From G965276765 sp965276765 (GTDB lineage Bacteria > Actinomycetota > Acidimicrobiia > Acidimicrobiales > Palsa-688), in the NCBI GenBank assembly GCA_965276765.1, contig OZ255627.1, positions 744,001 to 808,000 on the forward strand: 64,000 nt of DNA, in the 5' to 3' direction. The translations under genes were made by a program, and so were the position numbers. The notes under the pieces were generated by a model, which saw nothing but the letters and a program-made list of their open reading frames with translations, made no database searches and was not told the DNA's origin. Below, piece after piece: positions 8,421-16,118 of the stretch (within the stretch, counting starts at the first letter, position 1; each line of letters starts with the position of its first letter).

Positions 8421-9325
8421 GTCGACACCGTCTGGAAGCGCTGGTTGAGGCGACCCTCGTAGTAGAAGATGGCCCGGCCGGCCTGCTCATCGGTCCAGGT
8501 GATCGTGGGGAAATCAGGATCGGGTCGATATCCGCCGGTGAAGACCTCGTTGCGTGTGCCCATCGGGTCGAAGAAATAGATCGTGTTGCCCCTCGTAATG
8601 CCATGGCGAGTCGGACCGATATCAATCGAAATTCCGTGATAGGCCAGGATGTCGGCCGCCTTGCGCACGTGATCCCAGTCGTCGAGCCAAAAGGCGAAAT
8701 GGTGCAGGGCACCGTTGGTTCCCTGAGCGAAGGCGATGTCGTGCGGCTTGGCGCTGCGCTCGAGGAAGGCAATGACCTGATGGCCGCCACCGTCGAGGAG
8801 CTGCTCGGTCAGGCGAAAGCCGAGGGCCTCGCGGAAGAAGCGGGACGCCTCGCCCACCTCCTCGGCGTTGACGAGGAGGTGGTCGATGCGCGGCGGGGCG
8901 ATACCGACAAGACCGTCGACGTAGAGGCGAGGGTTTCGCAGGGGGATGCGGCCGCCGACCTTGTGGACATCGGCGACCAGCTCCATCTCGTGGCCCGACG
9001 GGGTCTCGAAGCGGATCGACTCGCCCTGGCCGATCTCGTCACCCTTGGCCACACGGGTGACGCCGATGCCGTAGCGCTCCACGTTGCTCTCGAGCGCCTC
9101 GAGGTCGTCGGGGTGCTCGACCTTGAACGAGAAGCGGTCGATGCCGACCCGGGGGTGATAGCGGACGGCGAGGCAGTGATGGTCACGCTCGTCCCAGCAC
9201 TTGAAGAAGATCCGATCCTCGGTCCGCTCCGTGATGTCGAGGCCGAGCACCTGCGTGTAGTAGGCGGCGGCGAGCTCGAGATCCGGGACCGTGATATCGA
9301 CATGGCTCACCCGGAGAATCCCCAC
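8417..9325 (-). CDS. Extradiol ring-cleavage dioxygenase (catechol 2,3-dioxygenase, VOC type) 2
   Basis: 302 residues, first gene of the minus-strand operon. Expected iron ligands are H149 (PPRIDHLLV), H208/209 (ALHHFAFWL) and E260 (GTRNEVFTGG). The full extradiol signature RHGITRGNTIYFFDPMG is present. Both tandem copies keep every metal ligand, so both are probably active, perhaps on differently substituted catechols. The start ATG at 9325 lies 22 bp from the palindrome at 9347-9384, so the promoter must overlap that element. Confidence 0.92.
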   Translation of the reverse strand: MGILRVSHVDITVPDLELAAAYYTQVLGLDITERTEDRIFFKCWDERDHHCLAVRYHPRVGIDRFSFKVEHPDDLEALESNVERYGIGVTRVAKGDEIGQGESIRFETPSGHEMELVADVHKVGGRIPLRNPRLYVDGLVGIAPPRIDHLLVNAEEVGEASRFFREALGFRLTEQLLDGGGHQVIAFLERSAKPHDIAFAQGTNGALHHFAFWLDDWDHVRKAADILAYHGISIDIGPTRHGITRGNTIYFFDPMGTRNEVFTGGYRPDPDFPTITWTDEQAGRAIFYYEGRLNQRFQTVST

Positions 9326-9346
9326 GGAAGGAACCGTAGATCCCGA

Positions 9347-9384
9347 CGTTCCTTTCTGCGGGAAACTTCCCGCATGGAGGAACG
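9347..9384. promoter_or_regulatory. 38-bp nested palindrome between the meta-cleavage operon and iclR-type gene
   Basis: Inner arms TGCGGGAA (9357-9364) and TTCCCGCA (9367-9374) are separated by 2 bp. Outer arms CGTTCCT (9347-9353) and AGGAACG (9378-9384) share the same centre. It occupies the 80-bp gap between divergent genes (9325 minus, 9406 plus). IclR-family regulators commonly bind such a site and control both the catabolic operon and themselves. Binding by the adjacent regulator is inferred. Confidence 0.75.
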
Positions 9385-9405
9385 ACGCCGGGTAGCGTCG
9401 CTGTC

Positions 9406-10230
9406 GTGCAGGCGATCGAGCAGGCGATCGAGCCGTCGGGAACGGCCAAACAGTGGGGAAATGCCTCGTCGTCGACGCTGAGCTCGGTGGCGACGGCCAT
9501 GCGGGTCCTGCGCAGTTTCACCGCCGCCCACCGCGAGTGGGGGGTCAGCGACCTGTCCCGCCACCTGGGTATCGGCAAGTCGACCGCCCACCGCCTGCTG
9601 GCGACGATGGTCGAGGAACGCGTGCTCGAACAGGACGGCCGCAGCGGCCGCTACCGCCTCGGCCTCGCCGTGCTCGACCTGGCCGCCGCCGTGCCGACGC
9701 AGTTCGGCCTGCACGAAGCGGTCATGTCGCCGATGAGCGACCTGCGCAACCACAGCGGCGAGACCACCCATGTGGCCGTGCTCGACGGCCGGCAGGTCGT
9801 CTACGTCGAACGGCTCGACAGCCCCCATACCCTGCGGATGTTTCTCGAGATCGGGCGCCGCAACCACGCCCACTCGACGGGCACGGGCAAGGTACTCCTC
9901 GCCTACCTGCCGCCGGGACGCCTCGAGGCCCTCCTCGCCGGCTGGGAGCTGGCGCGGCTTACGCCCCACACCATCACCGACCACCGCACGCTGCGCAACG
10001 AGCTCGAGATGATCCGCTCGCGGGGTTGGGCCGAAAACCGCCACGAGTCCGAGCTCGGCGTCGTCAGCTTCGGCGCCCCGCTGCGCAGCGCGACCGGCGA
10101 GGTGATCGCAGCCCTGAGCGTGGCCGGCCCGACCGACCGGATGGACCTCAACGCACCGACCATGGTCCAGGCGCTCCTCGAGACCGCCGGCCTCGTGTCG
10201 CGCCGCCTCGGTTGGGGTGGTCTCGGATGA
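9406..10230 (+). CDS. IclR-family transcriptional regulator
   Basis: 274 residues from GTG 9406. The N-terminal winged helix-turn-helix (about residues 27-90) includes GVSDLSRHLGIGKSTAHRLL. The C-terminal effector domain includes HSTGTGKVLLAYLP and VVSFGAPLRS, typical of IclR proteins that sense aromatic or organic acids. It is divergent from the dioxygenase-phosphatase-dikinase operon and only 80 bp from it, so it is the likely pathway regulator. It is followed with ATGA overlap by a HAD-type hydrolase. Confidence 0.9.
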   Translation: MQAIEQAIEPSGTAKQWGNASSSTLSSVATAMRVLRSFTAAHREWGVSDLSRHLGIGKSTAHRLLATMVEERVLEQDGRSGRYRLGLAVLDLAAAVPTQFGLHEAVMSPMSDLRNHSGETTHVAVLDGRQVVYVERLDSPHTLRMFLEIGRRNHAHSTGTGKVLLAYLPPGRLEALLAGWELARLTPHTITDHRTLRNELEMIRSRGWAENRHESELGVVSFGAPLRSATGEVIAALSVAGPTDRMDLNAPTMVQALLETAGLVSRRLGWGGLG

Positions 10231-10880
10231 GCAGGACCTACGACATGCTGCTGCTCGACTTCGGCGGCGTGTGCCTCCTCAACCCGGTCGAGATGCATCA
10301 CATCGTCGAGGATCGCCTCGGCCTGCCGGCGGGGACCTTCGAGTGGATGGGACCGATCCGTCCCGACACCGACGAACCGTGGCGGGAGATGATCGCCGGG
10401 CGAGGCCTCACGGAGCGCGGGTACTGGCACAAGAGAGCAGCCGACGTGGGCCACGCCGCGGGCCGGAAGATGGACCTGGCCGAATACATGCGGATCCTGT
10501 TCCACCCACCGACGCCCGCCATGGTGCGGCCCGAGGCCGTCGACGTCGTCGACCGGACCCGCGAGGCCGGGCTCGGCGTGTCGATCCTGACCAACGACAT
10601 GCAGGCCTTCCACGGCGCCGAGTGGCAACTCGGCATCGACCTGCTCAAGTCCGTCGACCACATCGTTGACTGCTCGTACGAGGAGTTCCTCAAGCCCGAC
10701 CCGCGTGCCTACCGGCTGGCGGTCGAGACCACCGGCGTGGCCGCCGACCGCCTGCTGTTCGTAGACGATCAGCCCCGCAATGCCGCCGGTGCAAGGGACT
10801 TCGGCATGGACGCGGTCGACTTCGACGTCGCCCACCCGGCCGAATCGTGGCACGACGTCGCCCGGCGCCTCGGGCTCTGA
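10227..10880 (+). CDS. HAD-superfamily hydrolase
   Basis: 217 residues from ATG 10227 (ATGA overlap with the regulator). HAD motif I is LLLDFGGVCLL: the nucleophile Asp is present, but the usual second Asp is Gly, as in YihX-like and dehalogenase-like members. Motif II Thr is in SILTNDM, motif III Lys in FLKPDPRAY, and motif IV is LLFVDDQPRNA. It could be a small-molecule phosphatase or a dehalogenase. Because it is coupled to the regulator of an operon that probably makes phosphorylated aromatics, a phosphatase role there is possible but unproven. Confidence 0.85.
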   Translation: MSRTYDMLLLDFGGVCLLNPVEMHHIVEDRLGLPAGTFEWMGPIRPDTDEPWREMIAGRGLTERGYWHKRAADVGHAAGRKMDLAEYMRILFHPPTPAMVRPEAVDVVDRTREAGLGVSILTNDMQAFHGAEWQLGIDLLKSVDHIVDCSYEEFLKPDPRAYRLAVETTGVAADRLLFVDDQPRNAAGARDFGMDAVDFDVAHPAESWHDVARRLGL

Positions 10881-10915
10881 TTTCACCTCGTCGGTCCGGG
10901 CTACATTCGGCAGGG

Positions 10916-11614
10916 ATGCCCGATGACGTGACGTCGCCCCGGCCGCAAAACGACGACGGCAGCCCCGACGGTCGATCCGTGTACGAGGCGCTTCGGGCTC
11001 GGATCGTCGACGGTGAGCTGAGCCCTGGGACGCGCCTCGTCGAGGGCCCGTTGGCGAAATCGTTCGGCCTCAGCCGCAGCCCGATCCGAGAGGCCCTCGG
11101 CCGCCTCACCTACGAAGGACTGCTCGAACGCCACGAGCGGGCCATGCGCGTCCGGGTCCTGAAGCCCGAGGACGTCCTCGAGCTCTACGAGGTGCGGATC
11201 GCGTTGGAACGCACCGCCGCCCGTGCCGCCGCCGTGCGCCGCACGGACCTCGACCTGGGACGGCTCGGCGGCACCCTCGACGAGATGCGGGCCCTCAAGG
11301 TCAAGGATAAGGAACGGCGCCCGAAGCTGGCCCACGGCTTTCACTTCGTCCTGTGGCGGGCCAGTCACAACACGATCCTCACCGAGGCCCTCGAGTCGGT
11401 CCACCTCCGGGTCACCAGCCTTTCCTCAACGACGCTTCACTACCCGGAGCGTTGGAAGGTCTTCTCCGAGGAGTGTGTCGGGTTGTTCGGTGCGATCCGA
11501 GACCAGGACGTCGACCGGGCCGGCAACATCGCCGAGCAGCAGATGACAAACGCCCGCGATTTTCGGGTCAAGCTGTACAGCTCGACTCCCGAGCTTCTCG
11601 ACCGCGCCCGATAG
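10916..11614 (+). CDS. GntR-family regulator (FCD domain)
   Basis: 232 residues from ATG 10916. An N-terminal winged helix includes LVEGPLAKSFGLSRSPIREA, and an all-alpha FCD-like effector domain follows (LYEVRIALERTAAR, HFVLWRASHNTILTEAL). FadR/FCD regulators bind GT-N2-AC-type palindromes, and sites of this kind (GTCGAC) occur at 11719-11734 and 14883-14898. It precedes the mutase operon by 170 bp in the same direction and is its probable regulator. Confidence 0.88.
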   Translation: MPDDVTSPRPQNDDGSPDGRSVYEALRARIVDGELSPGTRLVEGPLAKSFGLSRSPIREALGRLTYEGLLERHERAMRVRVLKPEDVLELYEVRIALERTAARAAAVRRTDLDLGRLGGTLDEMRALKVKDKERRPKLAHGFHFVLWRASHNTILTEALESVHLRVTSLSSTTLHYPERWKVFSEECVGLFGAIRDQDVDRAGNIAEQQMTNARDFRVKLYSSTPELLDRAR

Positions 11615-11718
11615 CAAAGGCTCCGGAGGGCCCGAAGCTAACGAACCAACACTTCGACCTCGCAGCGGACGTGAGGAGCTCTCGACAACCGGGGCCTCCA
11701 AAGCTTCCCGACCTTACG

Positions 11719-11734
11719 GTCGACAGCGGTCGAC
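11719..11734. promoter_or_regulatory. GTCGAC-N4-GTCGAC operator and promoter upstream of acyl-CoA mutase
   Basis: Two GTCGAC palindromes with a 10-bp period (11719-11724 and 11729-11734). They are followed by TATATT (11738-11743), a good -10 candidate. The same arrangement with the same spacing recurs at 14883-14898. GTCGAC fits the FCD-GntR half-site pattern, so the regulator at 10916 is the likely binder. The remainder of the 11615-11784 gap shows nothing else recognisable. Confidence 0.65.
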
Positions 11735-11784
11735 AGCTATATTGTGTGAGGGACGCGGGAGGGAGCAACGATGGAGGAAGGATC

Positions 11785-13449
11785 ATGACGATGAGCGAGG
11801 GCTCGTCCGCAGACGATGTCGCCCGCTGGCGGGAGGAGAACGACAAGAAGCTCGCCGGTGCCACCCCACGACTGTCGTTGACGGGCCAGCCCCTCGACGT
11901 GCTCTATGCCCCCAAGGGAGCCGCCGCCGAGGCCCGTGCCTACCGGCGCGACATCGGTCTCCCGGGCGAGTTCCCCTACACCCGGGGTGTCTACCCCGCG
12001 ATGTACCGGGACCGGCTGTGGCAGATGCGTCTTTACTCCGGGTTCGGTGACGCGGAGAGCACCAACGAGCGCTGGAAGTTCCTGTTGGCGCATGGCAACA
12101 ACGGCGTGAGTGCGGCATTCGATCTTCCGACCCAGGTGGGGTTGGACTCGGACGCCTCCGAGGCGGGGCCAGAAGCGGGCCGGGTCGGCGTCGCCGTCGA
12201 CTGCGCCGGCGATTTCGAGCGCATGTTTGCCGGGCTGCCGGTCGAGAAGATGGGGATCTCGCTGAACGCCCACAGCACCGCCCCGTTCGTGCTCGCGCTG
12301 TTTCTCGCCGCCATGGAACGCCAGGGTGTCAGCCCTGGCCAGATCAACGGCTCGATGACGACCGACGTGCTCAAGGATTACGTCGCCAGGGGAACCTGGA
12401 TCTACCCGCCGAGACACGGGATTCGCATGGTCGGCGACGTGCTGGAGTTCTGCTCGAAGGAGATGCCGCGCTTCTACCCGCTGGTGATTCGCGGCCCGGA
12501 CATGCGCGATGCGGGCGCCGACGCCATCCAAGAGGTGGCGTTTGCCTTCGCCAACGCCGTCACCTACTTGGAGTACGCGCAGCAACGCGGCTTAGACATC
12601 GACACGATCGCCACCCGACTCTCGGCGCAGTTCTACTACTACGGCGACTTCCTTCAGGAGGCGGCCAAGACGCGGGCGGCCCGACGCATCTGGTCTCGGC
12701 TGCTCCACGAGCGGTTCGGCGCGAAGGCCAAGGCCTCGGGTCTGTTGCGCGTGACGGCCTCGGTCGGTGGAACCCACTTCCAGATGCACGAGCCCGAGAC
12801 CAACATCATCCGAGGCACCCTCGGTTGCCTCGGGGCCGTGCTCGGTGGCTGCCAGGGCATGTTGCTCGCCGGCTACGACGAGGCCTTCGACATTCCCACC
12901 GAGGACACGGCGCGGCTCGCGTTGCGCACGCAGCAGATTGTTGGCTACGAATCCGATGCCACGGCCGTGTCCGATCCCCTCGGGGGATCCTGGTTCGTGG
13001 AGCAGATGACCGACGACATCGAGAAGCTGGTCCTCGAGAAGATGGACGAGATCGACCAGATGGGTGGGTCGGTCGTCGCGATCGAAAACGGCTACATGCA
13101 GCGGGAGATCGCCAAGTCGGCGTACTCCCAGGAGCGCAGGGAGCAGAGCGGGGAGAAGCCCATCGTGGCAGTCAACCTCCACCGCGGCGGAGGCGAGCCC
13201 CCCGAGCTCGTCGTGCACGCTCCCGACGGCAAGGTGGCCGAACGCCAGCGCGCCGAGCTCGATGAGCTGAGGGTGCGGCGTGACAGCAACGAGACCCAAC
13301 GACAGCTCGGCCGGTTGCGGCAGGCGGCCGTCGACGAGACCAACATGATCCCGCTCATGATCGACTGCGCCCGCGCCGACGCCACGCTCGGCGAGATGGT
13401 TGATGTCCTCCGCGACGTGTTCGGTGAGTTCAAGGAGCCGGCGCTGTGA
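11785..13449 (+). CDS. Cobalamin-dependent acyl-CoA mutase, large (substrate-binding) subunit, atypical active site
   Basis: 554 residues from ATG 11785; this matches the separate large subunits of archaeal-type methylmalonyl-CoA mutase and 2-hydroxyisobutyryl-CoA mutase. The family TIM-barrel is clear (FPYTRGVYPAMYRDRLW, RLYSGFGDAESTNERW, AFDLPTQVGLDSD, SDPLGGSWFVE). By eye against methylmalonyl-CoA mutase, Y84 and R202 keep the carboxylate-contacting Tyr and Arg, which argues against a 2-hydroxyisobutyryl-type enzyme. The conserved Tyr-His pair of the GYHMQEAGA motif is P238-D239 here (GPDMRDAGA), and the SLHTN motif is also lost. The substrate is therefore uncertain. The small subunit overlaps by four bases. 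Confidence 0.85.
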   Translation: MTMSEGSSADDVARWREENDKKLAGATPRLSLTGQPLDVLYAPKGAAAEARAYRRDIGLPGEFPYTRGVYPAMYRDRLWQMRLYSGFGDAESTNERWKFLLAHGNNGVSAAFDLPTQVGLDSDASEAGPEAGRVGVAVDCAGDFERMFAGLPVEKMGISLNAHSTAPFVLALFLAAMERQGVSPGQINGSMTTDVLKDYVARGTWIYPPRHGIRMVGDVLEFCSKEMPRFYPLVIRGPDMRDAGADAIQEVAFAFANAVTYLEYAQQRGLDIDTIATRLSAQFYYYGDFLQEAAKTRAARRIWSRLLHERFGAKAKASGLLRVTASVGGTHFQMHEPETNIIRGTLGCLGAVLGGCQGMLLAGYDEAFDIPTEDTARLALRTQQIVGYESDATAVSDPLGGSWFVEQMTDDIEKLVLEKMDEIDQMGGSVVAIENGYMQREIAKSAYSQERREQSGEKPIVAVNLHRGGGEPPELVVHAPDGKVAERQRAELDELRVRRDSNETQRQLGRLRQAAVDETNMIPLMIDCARADATLGEMVDVLRDVFGEFKEPAL

Positions 13450-13871
13450 GCCCGGCGACTCCATCCCCCACGGATCGACGCGCCCGGGTGTTGGTCGCCA
13501 AGCTGGGCTTGGACGGCCACGATCGTGGCGCCAAGGTCGTGGCCCATGCCCTCCGCGACGCCGGCATGGAGGTCATCTACACCGGCCTGCGACGCAGCGC
13601 CGGCGAGGTCGTGGCCATGGCCATCGACGAGGACGTGGATGTCATCGGACTCTCGATCCTCTCGGGGGCCCATCTCGCCCTGGCCCAGCAGGTACTCGAC
13701 GAGATGCGGACGCAGGGCGTGAGTGACGTCAGCGTTGTCGTGGGAGGCACGATCTCGGTCAAGGACGCCGCCCTCCTCAGGGGCATGGGCATCGCCGAGG
13801 TCTTCGGCGTCCGCTCGCCGCTCGACGAGCTGGCTCCGCGCGTCAGGGCCCTGATCAGCGCGGGGCGGTGA
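13446..13871 (+). CDS. Cobalamin-binding subunit of acyl-CoA mutase
   Basis: 141 residues from GTG 13446, overlapping the large-subunit stop (GTGA). It holds the base-off B12 motif D-x-H-x-x-G: LGLDGHDRGAKV, with H25 as lower axial ligand. SILSGAHL and VVVGGTIS are the following cobalamin-loop motifs. This small B12 domain pairs with separately encoded large subunits. Together with the MeaB chaperone downstream it forms a complete adenosylcobalamin mutase set. Confidence 0.93.
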   Translation: MSPATPSPTDRRARVLVAKLGLDGHDRGAKVVAHALRDAGMEVIYTGLRRSAGEVVAMAIDEDVDVIGLSILSGAHLALAQQVLDEMRTQGVSDVSVVVGGTISVKDAALLRGMGIAEVFGVRSPLDELAPRVRALISAGR

Positions 13872-13905
13872 GCCTTCGCCGCTTCGCCATGATTGCGGCG
13901 TCGCC

Positions 13906-14874
13906 ATGAAGACCGCAGAGGACGTGGCCGTAGGGCTCCTGGCCCACGACCGCCGGTCCCTTGCTCGCGTCCTGACATGGTTGGAGACCGGCGACGGACG
14001 GGCCCTCGACGCCCTGGCCGCGGTGCGCCAACCGGAGGCGTCAGCCTATGTCGTCGGGATCACCGGGCCTCCGGGAGCCGGCAAGTCGACCCTTACCAGC
14101 CAGCTCGTGAAACAAGCCCGCCGACGAGACGAGACCGTCGGCGTCCTCGCCATCGACCCGTCGAGCCCGTTCAGCGGCGGTGCCCTCCTCGGCGACCGCA
14201 TCCGGATGGCCGAACACGTCACGGACCCCGGCGTCTTCATCCGTTCCATGGCCACCCGCAGCCAGCTCGGCGGCCTGGCCCTGGCCGCACCGTCCGCCGT
14301 GCGCGCCCTCACCGCCTTCGGCTTCGACTGGATCGTGATCGAAACTGTCGGTGTCGGCCAGATCGAAGTCGACATCGTCGACCAGGCCGACTCGACCATC
14401 GTCGTGCTCAATCCCGGCTGGGGTGACCACGTGCAAGCCAGCAAGGCCGGGCTCCTCGAGATCGCGGATGTGTTCGTCGTGAACAAGGCCGACCGACCCG
14501 GAGCCGACGACACCATCCGTGAGCTCACCGTCGCCCTTGATCTCGCCGGAGCGCAGGACTGGCGGCCGCTCATCGAACGATGTGTGGCCGTGAGCGGCGA
14601 CCAGGTGGACCGGGTGTGGGCTGCGGTCCTGCGCCACCGGGAGCACCTCACCACGAGCGGACAACTCGACGCATCCCGTCGCCAACGCCGACTGCACGAC
14701 TTTCGTACCGCTCTGCGAGATTTGACGTCTCGCTGGGTCGACGAGCAGACGCAGAGTCACGCCGCGGCCGGGCTGCTCGACGCCGTGGCGGCAGGCGAGA
14801 CGGATCCCGTCGCGGCCGCTCGCCGGTTTGCTCCGGGATGCGTCGCATCCCTACAGGACACGGAACTCGAATAA
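13906..14874 (+). CDS. meaB: MeaB/ArgK G-protein chaperone of the B12 mutase
   Basis: 322 residues. The P-loop GITGPPGAGKST is at about residues 51-62, the switch region is ETVGVGQIEVDIVDQ, and the base-recognition motif is NKAD. MeaB loads intact adenosylcobalamin into acyl-CoA mutases and protects them from inactivation at the cost of GTP. It lies 34 bp after the small subunit and is clearly dedicated to it. Confidence 0.95.
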   Translation: MKTAEDVAVGLLAHDRRSLARVLTWLETGDGRALDALAAVRQPEASAYVVGITGPPGAGKSTLTSQLVKQARRRDETVGVLAIDPSSPFSGGALLGDRIRMAEHVTDPGVFIRSMATRSQLGGLALAAPSAVRALTAFGFDWIVIETVGVGQIEVDIVDQADSTIVVLNPGWGDHVQASKAGLLEIADVFVVNKADRPGADDTIRELTVALDLAGAQDWRPLIERCVAVSGDQVDRVWAAVLRHREHLTTSGQLDASRRQRRLHDFRTALRDLTSRWVDEQTQSHAAAGLLDAVAAGETDPVAAARRFAPGCVASLQDTELE

Positions 14875-14882
14875 ATACTCCG

Positions 14883-14898
14883 GTCGACCGCAGTCGAC
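14883..14898. promoter_or_regulatory. GTCGAC-N4-GTCGAC operator upstream of alcohol dehydrogenase
   Basis: GTCGAC at 14883-14888 and 14893-14898, with flanking G and C giving a larger inverted repeat (GGTCGAC / GTCGACC). TATGGT at 14907-14912 could be the -10. Same spacing as the element at 11719-11734, so the operon appears to have a second, co-regulated internal promoter. Confidence 0.6.
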
Positions 14899-14950
14899 CA
14901 TGTTGCTATGGTGAGGTCCAAAGCACTCGACATGGCACGGAGACCTGAAG

Positions 14951-16078
14951 ATGCGGACACGTGGTGCGGTCATCCACAGGGCGCCGGGCCGCTACGAGGT
15001 GGTCGACCTGGAGCTCGACGATCCGAGGACCGGTGAGATCCGAGTGGGGCTGGTGGCATCCGGGCTCTGCCATTCCGACGATCACATCGCCACGGGCGAC
15101 CTGCCGGTCGGGATCTACCCGTTTGCGGGGGGTCACGAGGGGGCCGGTGTCGTCACCGCCGTGGGTCCCGGCACGTCCGGCTTCGCCGAGGGCGATCATG
15201 TCGTGTTGGCCGTTCCCGGTTGCGGCCGCTGCCGCTGGTGTGCGGCCGGCCAGCAAAACCTCTGCGATCTCGGAGCGATGACGCTGGTGGGCTCGAGGTT
15301 TGATGATCCTTCCAGCTACCGGCTCCACCTGGACGGGCGGCCCGTCGGCCAGATGTGCGGCATCTCGACCTTCTGCGAAGACACGACGGTCTCGGTGAGC
15401 TCTGCAGTCAAGATCGCCAGCGACATCCCGCTCGAGGCCGCTTGCCTCGTCGGCTGCGGGGTGGCCACGGGATGGGGGTCCGCCGTGATCTCGGCCGACG
15501 TCTCACCGGGCGACACCGTGCTGGTGATCGGTGTCGGCGGGATCGGCATCAATGCGGTGCAAGGCGCTCGCTTTGTCGGAGCGGTCAATGTGATCGGCGT
15601 CGACCCGGTCCAGTTCAAGCGGGACACGGCGCTGCGGTTGGGAGCGACGCAGGCCGTAGCCACCATCGAGGAGGGTGCGGAGCTGGCCCGGTCGATGACG
15701 AACGGGCAGGGAGCCGATGCGGCGATCGTCTCCGTGGGAGTGACCACCGCCGAACATGTGGCCGCGGCCTTCGCAGCCGTTCGCAAGGCGGGCACCGTCG
15801 TCGTCGTCGGCCTCGGCAAGCACGGCGACCTTGGCCTACCCATCCCGGCCTCGGAGCTGACCCTCTTCCAAAAGCGCCTGCAGGGCTCGCTGTTCGGCTC
15901 ATCTTCGCCCAGCTTCAGCATCCCGCACCTCCTGAACCTCTACCGGAGCGGTGCGCTCGCGCTCGACGAGCTGATCACCACCCGGTACTCGCTGGACCAG
16001 ATCCAGCAGGGCTACGAGGACATGCACGCCGGCAAGAACATTCGAGGCGTGATCGCCTTCGACCGTCCGTCAGCCTGA
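14951..16078 (+). CDS. Zinc-dependent alcohol dehydrogenase (NDMA/mycothiol-type)
   Basis: 375 residues. Catalytic zinc ligands are in SGLCHSD (C40), the GHEGAG motif (H62-E63) and a Cys in LVGCGVATGWGSAV. The structural zinc site is GCGRCRWCAAGQQNLC (C91, C94, C97, C105). The NAD-binding fingerprint is GVGGIGINAVQGA. Class III-like actinobacterial enzymes of this kind use tightly bound NAD and oxidise alcohols or thiol adducts. It probably produces an aldehyde in the same pathway as the mutase; the next gene is a carrier. Confidence 0.88.
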   Translation: MRTRGAVIHRAPGRYEVVDLELDDPRTGEIRVGLVASGLCHSDDHIATGDLPVGIYPFAGGHEGAGVVTAVGPGTSGFAEGDHVVLAVPGCGRCRWCAAGQQNLCDLGAMTLVGSRFDDPSSYRLHLDGRPVGQMCGISTFCEDTTVSVSSAVKIASDIPLEAACLVGCGVATGWGSAVISADVSPGDTVLVIGVGGIGINAVQGARFVGAVNVIGVDPVQFKRDTALRLGATQAVATIEEGAELARSMTNGQGADAAIVSVGVTTAEHVAAAFAAVRKAGTVVVVGLGKHGDLGLPIPASELTLFQKRLQGSLFGSSSPSFSIPHLLNLYRSGALALDELITTRYSLDQIQQGYEDMHAGKNIRGVIAFDRPSA

Positions 16079-16118
16079 CGGGCGGAGTCAAGCAAGCAAC
16101 AAAAGGGGGAAGGTCCGC

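Noticed and set aside
1..9325. Anaerobic phenol carboxylation pathway
   Set aside because: No UbiD-like phenylphosphate carboxylase subunit is encoded, and the operon contains three O2-dependent enzymes and a meta-cleavage lower pathway.
11785..13871. 2-Hydroxyisobutyryl-CoA mutase (tert-butanol/MTBE pathway)
   Set aside because: The mutase keeps the Tyr and Arg of dicarboxylyl-type mutases at the substrate-deciding positions instead of the substitutions known from the hydroxyisobutyryl enzyme.
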